64,000 nt of DNA from Enterococcus mundtii (GCF_003957375.1 NZ_CP025473.1:769501-833500), one strand, 5' to 3'. Counted from the first letter of the stretch, positions 26,983 to 36,909 are shown. Notes: generated by a model from the letters alone, not told the origin. Program-made: numbers and translations.

Positions 26983-27077
26983 TGTAAACGGCGCGTTTTT
27001 TCACGCATGACTGATTTACAGGCGACAGTTTTCCTAGGTACATGACTTCGCTTTTTGAAGTGAAAGATGTATGTAGG
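26983..27077 (+). promoter_or_regulatory. Structured leader upstream of the Asp23-like/nusB operon
   Basis: Two hairpins are visible. TGTAAA (26983) pairs with TTTACA (27015) around GCG/CGC. A long stem joins CCTA and GTACAT (27033-27043) with ATGTAT and TAGG (27067-27077), enclosing ACTTC/GAAGT. It ends three bases before the AAAGGAGG of the next gene. No known element is recognised. Confidence 0.45.
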
Positions 27078-27098
27078 CAAAAGGAGGAATAAATAAAA

Positions 27099-27524
27099 AT
27101 GGCAGACGAAAAAAACTTAGTCTTACATGCTAATCAAGATTTAGGAGAAATCGTGATTGCACCAGAAGTGATCGAAGTCATTATCGGTATTGCAGCTTCT
27201 AAAGTCGAAGGGGTCTACGGAATGCGTGGGACTTTTGCTAGCAATGTCACAGAATTGCTAGGTCGCGCAGCGCATGGTAAAGGTGTATATTTAGTCAATG
27301 ACGAAGAAGGTTTGAAAGTTGACTTATATTGTTATTTAGAATATGGCGTATCAGTACCAAAAGTAGCGATGGAAATGCAGGATCGTGTTCACCAAGAAGT
27401 GCTTTTCATGACCGACATTGCATTAGCTGAAGTCAATATCCATGTCGTAGCAGTTGTACCAGAAAAATTGGAACAACCAGCAATCGATGAACTTTTTGAG
27501 GACGAAGAGGAAGAAAATGAATAA
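27099..27524 (+). CDS. Asp23/Gls24 family envelope stress response protein (YqhY-like)
   Basis: The 141-residue protein has the Asp23 core (GEIVIAPEVIEVIIGIAASKVEGVYGM near residue 12 and DLYCYLEYGVSVPKVA). The C-terminal tail is highly acidic. The Bacillus homologue YqhY sits next to nusB and is linked to control of acetyl-CoA carboxylase. That role is inferred here from synteny. The 3' end overlaps the nusB start by eight bases, indicating translational coupling. Confidence 0.9.
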   Translation: MADEKNLVLHANQDLGEIVIAPEVIEVIIGIAASKVEGVYGMRGTFASNVTELLGRAAHGKGVYLVNDEEGLKVDLYCYLEYGVSVPKVAMEMQDRVHQEVLFMTDIALAEVNIHVVAVVPEKLEQPAIDELFEDEEEENE

Positions 27525-27966
27525 AGAGTTATCAAGACACGAGATCCGCGAGATGGCATTACAGGCATTGTTCCCATTAGATTTTAACACTGATCTGACA
27601 AAAGAAGATGCGATTTTCAATGCGATCGAGTTGGACCATCAAGAGATGATCAATGAAGAGCAATCAGAATTTGTTCCAGTATATCTAGACACACTAGTTG
27701 GTGGCGTCTGTGCAAAAAAAGCATCGTTAGACACGATCATCGAAAAGCATTTAAAAAATAATTGGCGGATCAACCGCATTTCCAAAATGGATCTGATTAT
27801 TTTAAGAATCGCGATTTTCGAAATGATGTACGTGGATGACGTGCCTGCAACTGTTGCATTGAATGAAGCAATCGAGTTAGCTAAAACATTCAGTGACGAC
27901 CGTTCACGTAAGTTTGTAAATGGTATGTTATCGAATGTGTTAAAAGAATTAGAAGCTGGGGCGTAA
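27517..27966 (+). CDS. nusB: Transcription antitermination factor NusB
   Basis: This 149-residue all-helical RNA-binding protein forms the NusB-NusE complex on boxA of rRNA operons. It shows SRHEIREMALQALF at the start and NWRINRISKMDLIILRIAIFEM in the centre, both typical. ATG 27517 overlaps the end of the Asp23-like gene. The longer frame from 27454 only reads over that gene. Confidence 0.95.
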   Translation: MNKELSRHEIREMALQALFPLDFNTDLTKEDAIFNAIELDHQEMINEEQSEFVPVYLDTLVGGVCAKKASLDTIIEKHLKNNWRINRISKMDLIILRIAIFEMMYVDDVPATVALNEAIELAKTFSDDRSRKFVNGMLSNVLKELEAGA

Positions 27967-28060
27967 GTCCTAGCTTTTTTCTATGATAGTTAGTAAATCT
28001 GGTTATGTTATAAGTGGTTTATATGGTAGAATGAAAGCAAAAATATCTGGGAGTGATCGT

Positions 28061-28915
28061 ATGTCAGAATTGATGAATGGAAAAGAATTAGCAGAAAAAA
28101 TGCAAGCAGAACTTGCGTTGAAAGTAAAAGAGCTTAACGAACGACAGATCAATCCCGGATTAGTTGTTTTATTAGTTGGAGAAAATCCAGCAAGTCAGGT
28201 CTATGTTCGTAACAAAGAACGAGTTGCGAATCAATTAGGTATTTATTCAAAAGTCGAGCGTTATAGTCAAAAGATCTCCGAAGATGAGCTTCTAAATGAA
28301 ATTGAAAAATATAACAATGATCCAAGCTTCCATGGGATCCTTGTGCAATTGCCTTTACCAAAACATATTGATGAAGAGAAAGTGTTATTAGCAATCGATC
28401 CTAAAAAAGATGTAGATGGGTTCCATCCTTTGAATCTAGGACGTTTATTTGCAGGGAATCCTGATAAGATCCCTTGTACGCCTTTTGGGATCATGAAGAT
28501 GTTTGAGGCATATGATATTGATTTGGCTGGTAAGCGTGCAGTAGTGATCGGTCGCAGTAATATTGTCGGTAAACCAATGGCGCAACTTTTGTTGATGGCT
28601 GATGCGACGGTCACCATTGCTCATTCAAAAACGAAAGACCTTCCAGCGTTAACTCGTGAAGCAGATATACTCGTAGTAGCTATCGGGCGTGGTCATTTTG
28701 TAACAAAAGACTTCGTTAAACCAGGTGCGGTAGTTGTCGATGTGGGGATGAATCGGGATGAAAATGGAAAACTGATCGGCGATGTCAAATTCGATGAAGT
28801 CGCTCCTCTTACAAGCTATATCACGCCTGTCCCTAAAGGAGTAGGTCCAATGACGATCACGATGTTGATGGCACAAACGGTCCAATCAGCTGAAGCAGAG
28901 CGAGGAGAGTTATGA
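28061..28915 (+). CDS. folD: Bifunctional methylenetetrahydrofolate dehydrogenase/cyclohydrolase FolD
   Basis: This enzyme interconverts 5,10-methylene-, methenyl- and 10-formyl-tetrahydrofolate. The start is ATG 28061 after GGGAG, giving 284 residues. Catalytic YVRNKERV near residue 50, [19 protein letters not shown] and the NADP loop [11 protein letters not shown] are all present. The stop overlaps the xseA ATG by four bases. Confidence 0.97.
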   Translation: MSELMNGKELAEKMQAELALKVKELNERQINPGLVVLLVGENPASQVYVRNKERVANQLGIYSKVERYSQKISEDELLNEIEKYNNDPSFHGILVQLPLPKHIDEEKVLLAIDPKKDVDGFHPLNLGRLFAGNPDKIPCTPFGIMKMFEAYDIDLAGKRAVVIGRSNIVGKPMAQLLLMADATVTIAHSKTKDLPALTREADILVVAIGRGHFVTKDFVKPGAVVVDVGMNRDENGKLIGDVKFDEVAPLTSYITPVPKGVGPMTITMLMAQTVQSAEAERGEL

Positions 28916-30252
28916 CGCAAGAATATTTAACAGTTACCACCTTAACTAAATATTTGAAACGAAAATTTGAAGCAGACCCATATCTGGAAAGAGTTTATCT
29001 AACTGGCGAAATCTCGAATTTCCGTATGCGAGCGAATGCGCATCAATATTTCAGTTTAAAAGATGATCACGCAAAAATCTCTGCAATCATGTTCAAAGGT
29101 GCTTTCCAAAAGTTACGTTTTCAACCAAAAGAGGGCATGAAAGTGTTGGTGATCGGTCGGATATCCCTTTATGAAGCCAGCGGTTCTTATCAAATTTACG
29201 TTGAACACATGGAGCCTGATGGTGTTGGTGCGTTGTATCAAGAGTTAGAAGAACGAAAAGAGAAATTGATGAAAGAAGGTCTATTTGCTGGACCTAAAAA
29301 GGCATTGCCGAGATTTCCAAAACGCATCGCCGTTTTAACAAGTCCTAGTGGTGCGGTCATTCGTGATATTATCACGACGATCAAACGCCGGTACCCAATC
29401 GCGCAACTTGTTTTGTTTCCAACTGTTGTGCAAGGAAACCAAGCAGCAGATGATGTCGTCCGCAATATCCAACGCGTTGAAGCGTTAGGAAATTTCGATA
29501 CAATGATCATCGGACGTGGTGGTGGGTCGATCGAGGATCTTTGGCCCTTCAATGAAGAACGGGTGGCTCGTGCGATTTATCTAGCAAAAACACCGAGTAT
29601 CTCTTCTGTCGGTCATGAGACAGATACGACGATTGCTGACTTAGTGGCTGATGTTCGAGCAGCGACACCGACGGCAGCAGCTGAGTTGGCTGTTCCAGTA
29701 TTATCGGAAGAGTTGATGCGGATCAAGGAAAGACAAGCCCGATTAGAGCAAGGGTTTTTACGCCAAATCCAACGAAAACAAGAGCGGTTTGCCCGCTCAA
29801 GACAATCCTATGTCTTTCGCCAACCTGAACGTCTCTACGAGGGACAAACAATCAAACTAGATCAATTGCGGCAACGCTTGTATCAAGCAACGCAACAAAT
29901 CTACTATGCAAAAGAAAAACAAACCATGACCTTAAGTCATCAGTTGCAACAAGTTGCACCAATTTATCGAGTGAAATCAGCCAAGCAAGAAACAAGCTAC
30001 TTAGAAAAACGACTAGAAGAAAAAATGTACCAATATATGCAGCAACAGCAACAAAAGTTTCAACAGACGGTTCAGTCACTTGATTTACTTAGTCCTTTAA
30101 AAATCATGGGTAGAGGGTATAGCTACACCACGTTACATGATCAGGTGGCAAAAAGTGTCGATGAGATCCAAGTCGGTGATGAGTTAGTCATTCATTATGC
30201 AGATGGACAGGTCAAAGGCAAAGTGGAACAGATTAAAAAGGAGACAGAATAA
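28912..30252 (+). CDS. xseA: Exonuclease VII large subunit
   Basis: This 446-residue catalytic subunit of the single-strand-specific exonuclease VII has an N-terminal OB fold (TGEISNFR), the catalytic core with [22 protein letters not shown] and [10 protein letters not shown], and a long coiled coil before the C-terminal binding segment. It is directly followed by xseB. Confidence 0.97.
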   Translation: MTQEYLTVTTLTKYLKRKFEADPYLERVYLTGEISNFRMRANAHQYFSLKDDHAKISAIMFKGAFQKLRFQPKEGMKVLVIGRISLYEASGSYQIYVEHMEPDGVGALYQELEERKEKLMKEGLFAGPKKALPRFPKRIAVLTSPSGAVIRDIITTIKRRYPIAQLVLFPTVVQGNQAADDVVRNIQRVEALGNFDTMIIGRGGGSIEDLWPFNEERVARAIYLAKTPSISSVGHETDTTIADLVADVRAATPTAAAELAVPVLSEELMRIKERQARLEQGFLRQIQRKQERFARSRQSYVFRQPERLYEGQTIKLDQLRQRLYQATQQIYYAKEKQTMTLSHQLQQVAPIYRVKSAKQETSYLEKRLEEKMYQYMQQQQQKFQQTVQSLDLLSPLKIMGRGYSYTTLHDQVAKSVDEIQVGDELVIHYADGQVKGKVEQIKKETE

Positions 30253-30253
30253 G

Positions 30254-30481
30254 ATGGCAAATCCAACATTTGAAGAATCATTGCAAGAATTAGAAAAAAT
30301 CGTCATACAATTAGAGCAAGGAGACGTTCCTTTAGAATCAGCGTTAGATGCGTTCAAAAGAGGAATGGAATTAAGTAAGCAATGTCAAGATACTCTTTCT
30401 AAAGCAGAAGAAACCCTTACAAAAATGATGACTGAGACGAATGAAGAGATCACTTTTGACGAGAAAGAGGGGACACAATGA
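30254..30481 (+). CDS. xseB: Exonuclease VII small subunit
   Basis: This 75-residue helical partner of XseA has the typical pattern TFEESLQELEKIVIQLEQGDVPLE. ATG 30254 begins directly after the xseA stop. The stop overlaps the ispA start. Confidence 0.96.
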   Translation: MANPTFEESLQELEKIVIQLEQGDVPLESALDAFKRGMELSKQCQDTLSKAEETLTKMMTETNEEITFDEKEGTQ

Positions 30482-31365
30482 AACTAACCGAATTTTCTGC
30501 GACTCACCTTCCTTTGGTAGAAGAAGAAATGGTTTCTTTCATTACGGAATATACTTCGGATGAACGCTTGAAAGAAAGCATGATCTATTCGATCCATGCA
30601 GGAGGAAAGAGAATCCGTCCACTTGCTTTATTAGCAACCGTGGCTTCTTTTGATGCCAAGATCGATGCTTCTGCTTATCAAGTAGCAGCAGCATTAGAGA
30701 TGATCCATACGTATTCATTGATCCATGATGATCTTCCAGCAATGGATAACGATGACTTGCGTCGAGGAAAACCAACCAACCATAAAGTTTATGGGGAAGC
30801 AATCGCAATTTTAGCAGGGGATGGATTATTGACGGGTGCCTTCCAGTTGATCAGCATGACCCACTTAGCGAACTCACCAAAATTGTTATTATTGCAACAA
30901 TTGGCTGTTAGTGCTGGGACACAAGGCATGGTTGCAGGACAAGCGGCAGATATCCAAGGGGAAACGAAAGATTTGACGCTAGAAGAACTAGCATTGATCC
31001 ATGAACGAAAGACTGGGCGTTTGATACGTTATGCTTTGCTAGCAGGTGGGATTTTAGCAGAACAACCAGAAGAAGTTTTGGTACAATTACAACAAATTGC
31101 CGCTCATCTGGGATTAGCTTTTCAGATCCGTGATGATTTATTGGATGTGACTAGTACGACAGAAGCATTAGGAAAAACAGCTGGCAAGGATGAACAAGCG
31201 GATAAAAATACGTATCCACGCTTATTAGGGGTCGAGCAAACAAGAGCTGCGTTGCAACGAGAAATCCATTCCGCCCATAGGATCATTGCCGAGTTAGAAC
31301 AAGAAGTTTGTTCATTTGATGGAGAGATTCTTCGTCAGTTGGTCAAACGATTTGATGAGAAGTGA
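30478..31365 (+). CDS. ispA: Geranyl/farnesyl diphosphate synthase
   Basis: This 295-residue all-helical prenyltransferase makes farnesyl diphosphate for undecaprenyl carrier and other isoprenoids. The first aspartate-rich motif DDLPAMDND starts at residue 84 and the second, RDDLLD, is near residue 220. AGGKRIRP carries the IPP-binding residues. The order xseA-xseB-ispA-tlyA-argR-recN is the standard Firmicute block. Confidence 0.96.
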   Translation: MKLTEFSATHLPLVEEEMVSFITEYTSDERLKESMIYSIHAGGKRIRPLALLATVASFDAKIDASAYQVAAALEMIHTYSLIHDDLPAMDNDDLRRGKPTNHKVYGEAIAILAGDGLLTGAFQLISMTHLANSPKLLLLQQLAVSAGTQGMVAGQAADIQGETKDLTLEELALIHERKTGRLIRYALLAGGILAEQPEEVLVQLQQIAAHLGLAFQIRDDLLDVTSTTEALGKTAGKDEQADKNTYPRLLGVEQTRAALQREIHSAHRIIAELEQEVCSFDGEILRQLVKRFDEK

Positions 31366-31373
31366 GGAAGAGG

Positions 31374-32195
31374 ATGGAAAAAGAACGAGTAGATGTATTA
31401 GCCGTCAAACAAGGGCTATTTGAAACAAGGGAACAAGCGAAACGTTCCGTGATGGCAGGATTGATCTATAATGAAAAAAATGAACGTTTTGATAAACCAG
31501 GAGAAAAAATCCCCGTTAGTAGTGAATTAAAAATCAAAGGGAAAAAATTACCGTATGTTTCTCGTGGTGGATTGAAACTAGAAAAAGCATTAAAACAATT
31601 TGATCTAACAGTCAAAGATAAAGTATTGCTTGATATTGGGGCATCCACAGGAGGCTTTACCGATGCTGCCTTGCAAAATGGAGCAAAAATGAGCTATGCC
31701 TTAGATGTAGGCTACAATCAGTTAGCATGGAAAATCAGACAAGATCCAAAAGTGGTCGTGATGGAACGTGTTAACTTTCGTTATGCAAAACCTGAAGACT
31801 TTGCTCAAGGTGTACCAGAAGTCGCTGTCATTGATGTATCATTCATCTCTTTGAAGCTGATGCTACCGCCATTACATGCAATTTTGAAGCCAGAGGGTGA
31901 AGTAATTGCATTGATCAAACCACAATTTGAAGCAGGTAGAGAAGCAGTCGGTAAAAATGGAATCGTTCGAGAAGCAACAACCCATCAACAAGTCATCGAA
32001 CAAATTTTGACGTTTGCCACAGAGCAAGGGTTTGATGTATTAGATCTAAGTTACTCTCCTATTACAGGTGGAGAGGGAAATATTGAATTTTTAGCGCACT
32101 TAAAAAAAGTATCAGATAAAGGAACGATCTATGCGAACGTTGATCCAGCTCACATCGTTGAAATGGCTCATGAACAATTCACGCATAAGCGGTAG
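31374..32195 (+). CDS. tlyA: TlyA family rRNA 2'-O-methyltransferase/hemolysin-like
   Basis: The 273-residue protein has an N-terminal S4 RNA-binding domain (about 1-60) and an FtsJ-like SAM methyltransferase domain with LDIGASTGGFTD. It is likely to methylate ribosomal RNA ribose. The hemolysin label in this family is historical. ATG 31374 is favoured over the upstream GTG 31362 because AGGAAGAGG precedes it. Confidence 0.92.
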   Translation: MEKERVDVLAVKQGLFETREQAKRSVMAGLIYNEKNERFDKPGEKIPVSSELKIKGKKLPYVSRGGLKLEKALKQFDLTVKDKVLLDIGASTGGFTDAALQNGAKMSYALDVGYNQLAWKIRQDPKVVVMERVNFRYAKPEDFAQGVPEVAVIDVSFISLKLMLPPLHAILKPEGEVIALIKPQFEAGREAVGKNGIVREATTHQQVIEQILTFATEQGFDVLDLSYSPITGGEGNIEFLAHLKKVSDKGTIYANVDPAHIVEMAHEQFTHKR

Positions 32196-32294
32196 TCTAG
32201 AAATTGACAAAAAAGACTATGAGTTCTTCTTTATTAAGCGCTTAAAATAAGCTATCATTGAAAGAAGAAGGATTGGTGAAGGAGCGGATTGAGC

Positions 32295-32744
32295 ATGAGA
32301 AAAAAAGATCGACATCGTTTGATTACTCGATTACTAAATGAACAAGATATACGTAAACAAGAAGAATTTGTTGAAATATTAAAAAATAAAGGGATTTCTG
32401 TTACACAAGCAACGATCTCAAGAGATATCAAAGAGCTTAAGTTGATCAAAGTTCCCGCAGTTGATGGTGGCTATCGTTATAGTCTGCCTGCTGAAACAAG
32501 TGAAGATGTGAGCACAAAGCTAGAAAAACTATTGAAAGACGCATTTGTAGCAGTTGACCAGATGGAAAAATTTGTTATTTTAAAGACTTTGCCAGGCAAT
32601 GCTTCTGCAGCTGCAAATTTAATCGATAAACGTTACAAAAAAGAATTATTCTCGATCATCAACGATGATGACAATGTGTTGATGATCACACGATTGGAAG
32701 AAGATGCTGTTCAATTAAAGAAAGATTTTCTGCATTACCTTTAA
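32295..32744 (+). CDS. argR: Arginine repressor ArgR/AhrC
   Basis: The 149-residue regulator has an N-terminal winged helix with TQATISRDIKELKLIK and a C-terminal hexamerisation/arginine-binding domain with INDDDNVLMI. It regulates arginine biosynthesis and catabolism. ATG 32295 has AAGGAG ten bases upstream. An AAGCGCTT palindrome lies in the 100-base gap before it, but no clear ARG box is recognised. Confidence 0.95.
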   Translation: MRKKDRHRLITRLLNEQDIRKQEEFVEILKNKGISVTQATISRDIKELKLIKVPAVDGGYRYSLPAETSEDVSTKLEKLLKDAFVAVDQMEKFVILKTLPGNASAAANLIDKRYKKELFSIINDDDNVLMITRLEEDAVQLKKDFLHYL

Positions 32745-32761
32745 TCTAAGGAGTGATTGCA

Positions 32762-34441
32762 ATGCTACAAGAAATCAGTATCACCAATTTTGCGATTATT
32801 CCTGAATTGCGTTTGTCGTTTCATGAGGGAATGACAGCATTAACAGGAGAAACCGGAGCCGGTAAGTCAATTATTATTGATGCTTTGGGCTTATTAGCAG
32901 GTGGTCGCGGATCAAGTGATTATATTCGTCAAGGTGCCGATAAATGTATTCTGGAAGGGTTGTTTGAATGGCCTAAACAAGAAGGTTTTGAAGCTTTGAT
33001 GGAAGAGTTAGGGATTGAGTCCGATGGTTCAAATCTGATCGTCCGTCGAGATATGTCTTTAGCAGGTAAGAATGTTTGTCGAGTGAATGGACATATCGTG
33101 ACATTAGCGAATTTGCGACGCGTAGGTAGTTATTTAGTGGATATCCAAGGTCAAAATGAACATCAGGAACTATTACAACCTGAATCACATCTTGTGTTAC
33201 TTGATCGTTTTGGGGACTCGACATTCCAACAGAAAAAAAGAGCGTACCAAGAAGCCTATCAAGCGTATCGTGAACTTGAAAGAAAAGTGCGTAAAATCCA
33301 ACAAAACGAAAAAAACTATGTCCAACGTATCGATATGTTGAATTTCCAACAAGAAGAAATCGCAGCTGCCCAATTAGAAGTTGGTGAAGAAGAAAAACTT
33401 CGAGAAGAGCGCGATAAATTAAGTAATTATCAAAAAATCGTTGATGGTTTAGCTACTGCTTATGGGGCGCTTAGTGAAGGCGAACAAAGCAGTCTTGATG
33501 GGGTGGGAACGGCTGTTTCCGAGATCCAAAGTATTGCCCATCTTGATTCAGAGTATGAAGCAATTTTTGATAATATCCAGAGTGCCTATTATTTATTGCA
33601 AGATGCAGTAGGGGACATGAGTAGACAAATCGATCTGCTTGAACTGGATGAGAATCGTTTGGAAGAAGTGACGCAACGCATGGAAACGATTCGTCAATTG
33701 AAGCGTAAATATGGCGATTCAGTTGAAGCTATATTAGCCTACTATGAAGAAATCACAGAAGAATTGGATTCATCTGATTTTACAGAAGGTCAACTTGATA
33801 AAATGAAGAATGAACTGACCCAAAAAGAAGAGTGGGCGTTTCAATGTGCAGAAGAACTCCATCAAGCAAGAAAAACGATCGCAAGTGACTTAGAACAGTC
33901 GATTATGCGTGAATTAAAGAGTCTTTATATGGAAAACACCGAATTTGAAGTTCGTTTTTCAACGCAAGCAAATGGACGCTTAGATGAGCAAGGTTTTGAT
34001 ATCGTTGAATTTTATATTACGACAAATCCAGGAGAACCATTGAAGCCTCTAGTCAAGGTAGCATCAGGTGGAGAATTGTCACGAGTATTACTTGCTCTGA
34101 AAACCATTTTTTCTTCTGGACAAGGTGTGACTAGTATCATTTTTGACGAAGTTGATACTGGTGTTAGTGGCAGAGTGGCACAAGCCATTGCGGATAAGAT
34201 ATTGAAAATATCCAAGTATTCCCAAGTACTTTGTATCACGCATCTCCCTCAAGTGGCTGCGGTAGCGGATTATCAATATTACATTGTAAAAGAAGTCGTC
34301 GGCGGAAGAACACAAACATCCGTCTCCGAATTAGCCGCAGCTGAAAGAGAAAATGAAATAGCACGAATGTTAGCGGGAAGTGAAATCACGCCTTTAACGA
34401 TCGAACACGCCAAAGAGTTGTTACGTTTGGCGAAAAAATAA
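32762..34441 (+). CDS. recN: DNA repair protein RecN
   Basis: This 559-residue SMC-like ATPase acts in double-strand break repair. Walker A GETGAGKS is at residues 29-36. A coiled-coil middle is followed by the signature VASGGELSRVLLALK and Walker B IIFDEVDTGVSG. ATG 32762 follows AAGGAG. It is the last gene of the block and is closed by a terminator. Confidence 0.97.
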   Translation: MLQEISITNFAIIPELRLSFHEGMTALTGETGAGKSIIIDALGLLAGGRGSSDYIRQGADKCILEGLFEWPKQEGFEALMEELGIESDGSNLIVRRDMSLAGKNVCRVNGHIVTLANLRRVGSYLVDIQGQNEHQELLQPESHLVLLDRFGDSTFQQKKRAYQEAYQAYRELERKVRKIQQNEKNYVQRIDMLNFQQEEIAAAQLEVGEEEKLREERDKLSNYQKIVDGLATAYGALSEGEQSSLDGVGTAVSEIQSIAHLDSEYEAIFDNIQSAYYLLQDAVGDMSRQIDLLELDENRLEEVTQRMETIRQLKRKYGDSVEAILAYYEEITEELDSSDFTEGQLDKMKNELTQKEEWAFQCAEELHQARKTIASDLEQSIMRELKSLYMENTEFEVRFSTQANGRLDEQGFDIVEFYITTNPGEPLKPLVKVASGGELSRVLLALKTIFSSGQGVTSIIFDEVDTGVSGRVAQAIADKILKISKYSQVLCITHLPQVAAVADYQYYIVKEVVGGRTQTSVSELAAAERENEIARMLAGSEITPLTIEHAKELLRLAKK

Positions 34442-34450
34442 ATAGAAAAT

Positions 34451-34495
34451 AAAAATCACCCTTTGTCTAGATTGGCTAGGGTGATTTTATTTTGC
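34451..34495 (+). terminator. Terminator of the folD-recN block
   Basis: AAAATCACCCT and AGGGTGATTTT form an 11-pair stem followed by ATTTTGCTTTTTT. Confidence 0.9.
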
Positions 34496-35002
34496 TTTTT
34501 TAGGGAATAGGGGTAAAAAAACAGTTGAAATTTTTCCCAACAGAAAAAATAATTAGTTATTTTTATATTGTATTTTATTATACTTTTTTTATGATTTTGA
34601 GAGTAAGATTTTTAAATCCAAGAACTATCGATAGTTAGTCAATAGTTAATCCGATTACAAAGGCATATTTTTACTAATCATAAAAATTTTGGTCAATGAT
34701 GAAAAGATAAATTCAGTACTAATGTTTTCCCATTTTTTGATTATGTTTGAAAAAAACACTACACATAAATTAGTTTGAACGTATGATTATTGAAAATAAT
34801 TATTTTTTGAACACTAAGAATAGATACTTGAGGTTAGTAGGAAAATGATGTCATAAATAGTCTAAAGTATTTCTGTAGATAAACAAGGAAATTATAAAAA
34901 TTTTTTGTAAATGGGTGATTTAGGAACGTACACTTTTAGAAGCTTTTCTAAGAAAAAGGAATGGAATAAAACAAATACATAAAAATGCGAGGAGTGTAAG
35001 AT
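34496..35002. other. AT-rich intergenic stretch before an unknown gene
   Basis: About 500 bases, markedly AT-rich, without a supportable gene. A 23-codon frame at 34911-34982 has no ribosome-binding site. GAGGAG at 34989 serves the gene at 35003. No promoter pair with good spacing was found. Confidence 0.5.
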
Positions 35003-35561
35003 ATGGCAGGAATTGATTTCAGAGAAACAGGTGGAAAGTTTATTAATCGAATGCATGACGCTAATAAGACAAATACTCAAGAAGTTCTGAATAGATTAGC
35101 TATTCGCATAGGGAATGAATCACTAAATGTGAGAGCCAACCCAATTATTACTTATCTTTATTATCCGAAAGATATTCTTAAAAATACAACACTACAGCCG
35201 ATTAATCAAAGGAATGATCGAGTTGTAGGAAATGCATGCACCTCATTTGGAGAAAGAAATCAAGAAAGTCCTTCGTAGATTTAAATACTACAGCAAATGC
35301 AACTCAAAGCTATCGTAATGTATTACAGAGAATTCCCCAAGCAGTATAGATCAAAACTTTCTAGCTTCAAATGGGCTAGCGAATGTGACAGGTACGGTTC
35401 CTAAACAATTTAGTAGTGAGTATGTTCCTAAAAAATTGAAATTTAAACGTAAAGAATCTAGTGAATATAAGGGCCATACATCTTGCAATACAAATGATGG
35501 ATTGCAACAATCTCTAAACGGAAGTAGGCAAATTCATCCAAGATATCATCGTAGGCTCTCC

Positions 35562-35926
35562 AAGGAAGCTTCCTTTTTAATCAAGAAAGACACAAGTGCG
35601 TTACATGATCAGGTAGTAAAGAGTACGAATAGTACTCAAAAAGATGAAATCCCTCAGTCTGAAGTAAGATCATCCAGTCAGGAACAGACATTCCAAACAA
35701 TAGAAAAACAAAATTCAGTTTTTGACTGGAGAAAAAAAGATAAACTAGCAAAGAATGTAGAAAAAAATCATCAATCTAAGGAGGCTTCATATTTAATTAA
35801 GAAAGATACAAGTGAATTACATGATCAGGAAGTAAAAAGTCTGAATACTATTCAAAAAGATGAGACTTCTTTTGCTTATGCAATCCCTAAGTTTGAAGCA
35901 AGACCATCCAAGCGAAATCAGGGAAC
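35562..35926 (+). repeat. Two diverged copies of a ~130-base coding repeat
   Basis: Copy one (about 35562-35695) and copy two (about 35778-35926) both encode LIKKDTS.LHDQ.VKS followed by a QKDE stretch and a PSxR/Q-rich end. The copies differ at many silent and some coding positions, so the duplication is old. Confidence 0.65.
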
Positions 35927-35965
35927 AGACTCACGTAATCGAACAACCAATATGGAAAATGAGGA

Positions 35966-36456
35966 AATTTTAAAGGGATTTTTGGATGGATTACAGAAAG
36001 CCTCTTCATCCCAAACAAAAGATAATCCGAATTCAGAGGTCAGTTTTACAACTCATGGAGGAAAAGAAATTGACACAGTTAAACTGCGCAATCCCAATGA
36101 TAATCCTGTATTTGAAGCAAAAAATGTAAGAGGTGAAAACGAAGAAAGCTTAACACACGGTGTAGTAGAAAGTCTAATTAAGTTCGGAGAGCAAACATAC
36201 CCCTATCGTTTTAAGGCTGAAATATATCAACAGGCGATTCCTACTCAACCGTCTCACAGTAAATCACAGAATCTGTATAACAGCTTGGCGAATCAAAAAA
36301 CTATTGATTTAAAAGATACGTCGACAGGTGAATATATTTTAAAAATGATAGAATCATCGGATGGACAGAATTTTCCCGCAGAATTGAAGGATTTTTTGAA
36401 AGATTTACAGCAAGTTCCTTCATCCCAGACGAAAGACATTCCAAATTTAGAGTTTA
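35966..36456 (+). repeat. Second repeat pair within the unknown gene
   Basis: Bases 35966-36040 and 36382-36456 both encode a segment of the form FL..LQ..SSQTKD.PN.E. The second copy ends at the in-frame TGA at 36462. Confidence 0.6.
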
Positions 36457-36681
36457 GATTGTGAGAAGAACAAGCGAATCAGTCCAAACAGTCAGTAGCC
36501 AGAGTTCAAAATGAAAATAAGAAAAGTTTTTCGATGCTAACAAGTGATGCGAGAGTAAAAGCCAACATAAAAATATATCGAATCAAGTAAGACAGCAACC
36601 AAGAACAAACAAAAAAGAGGTTAGTTTAAGTATGTAGTAACCAATGTGACAGACTCTTGATGATAATAATTAATAACAGGA

Positions 36682-36718
36682 AATGGAGGTTACGCCAAAT
36701 TTGGCGCAACCTCCATTA
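36682..36718. terminator. Hairpin terminator, probably for the DUF4044/corA unit
   Basis: AATGGAGGTT and AACCTCCATT pair perfectly, with CGCCAAATTTGGCG between them. It follows the minus-strand DUF4044 stop by four bases. A T-rich tail is present on the plus strand as well. Confidence 0.75.
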
Positions 36719-36721
36719 TTT

Positions 36722-36838
36722 TTACATGACACTGATTACAGCAGTTAGAACGACTGAGCCGATTGTCAAAATCAACATTGTCCAAATCACTAATTTTGTG
36801 ACTTTCGCAAAAGTGCTTGTTTGTTTTTTTTCTCGCAT
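36722..36838 (-). CDS. DUF4044 family small membrane protein, 38 residues
   Basis: On the minus strand, ATG at 36838 (with GAGGT seven bases upstream) opens a 38-codon frame that begins MREKKQTSTFAKVTK, continues into a single hydrophobic span and ends at TAA 36722-36724. A basic start plus one membrane span matches DUF4044 proteins of Lactobacillales, often found near mraZ. The function is unknown. It lies 71 bases after corA on the same strand. Confidence 0.75.
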   Translation of the reverse strand: MREKKQTSTFAKVTKLVIWTMLILTIGSVVLTAVISVM

Positions 36839-36909
36839 CGTGATTACCTCGATTTATTATTGTTAAGTTGATTTTACATGCTTTTCATTGATTCTACAAG
36901 AGGGCATCT

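Larger units (their letters stand above)
35003..36637 (+). pseudogene. Unknown repeat-bearing protein, several frame breaks
   Basis: I do not recognise this protein. A well-placed GAGGAG and ATG 35003 open a 91-codon frame (MAGIDFRETGGKF...). Reading then moves through a second frame (SFVDLNTTANATQSY) into a 359-codon frame that is open from 35385 to 36464. After a TGA it continues in frame (EEQANQSKQS) and, after one more shift, ends at 36637 (RTNKKEVSLSM). Restoring one base in an A run, a C run and an A run joins the segments, leaving one nonsense codon. The product would be about 540 residues, hydrophilic, rich in Ser, Lys and Gln, without a signal peptide or membrane span, and with two kinds of internal repeat. 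Confidence 0.55.

Noticed and set aside
34911-34982. 23-codon frame before the unknown gene, possibly a leader peptide
   Set aside because: There is no ribosome-binding site and no conserved feature. It could be chance in AT-rich DNA.
36657-36866. 69-codon plus-strand frame
   Set aside because: It runs across the terminator hairpin and over the complement of the DUF4044 gene. It has no start signal.
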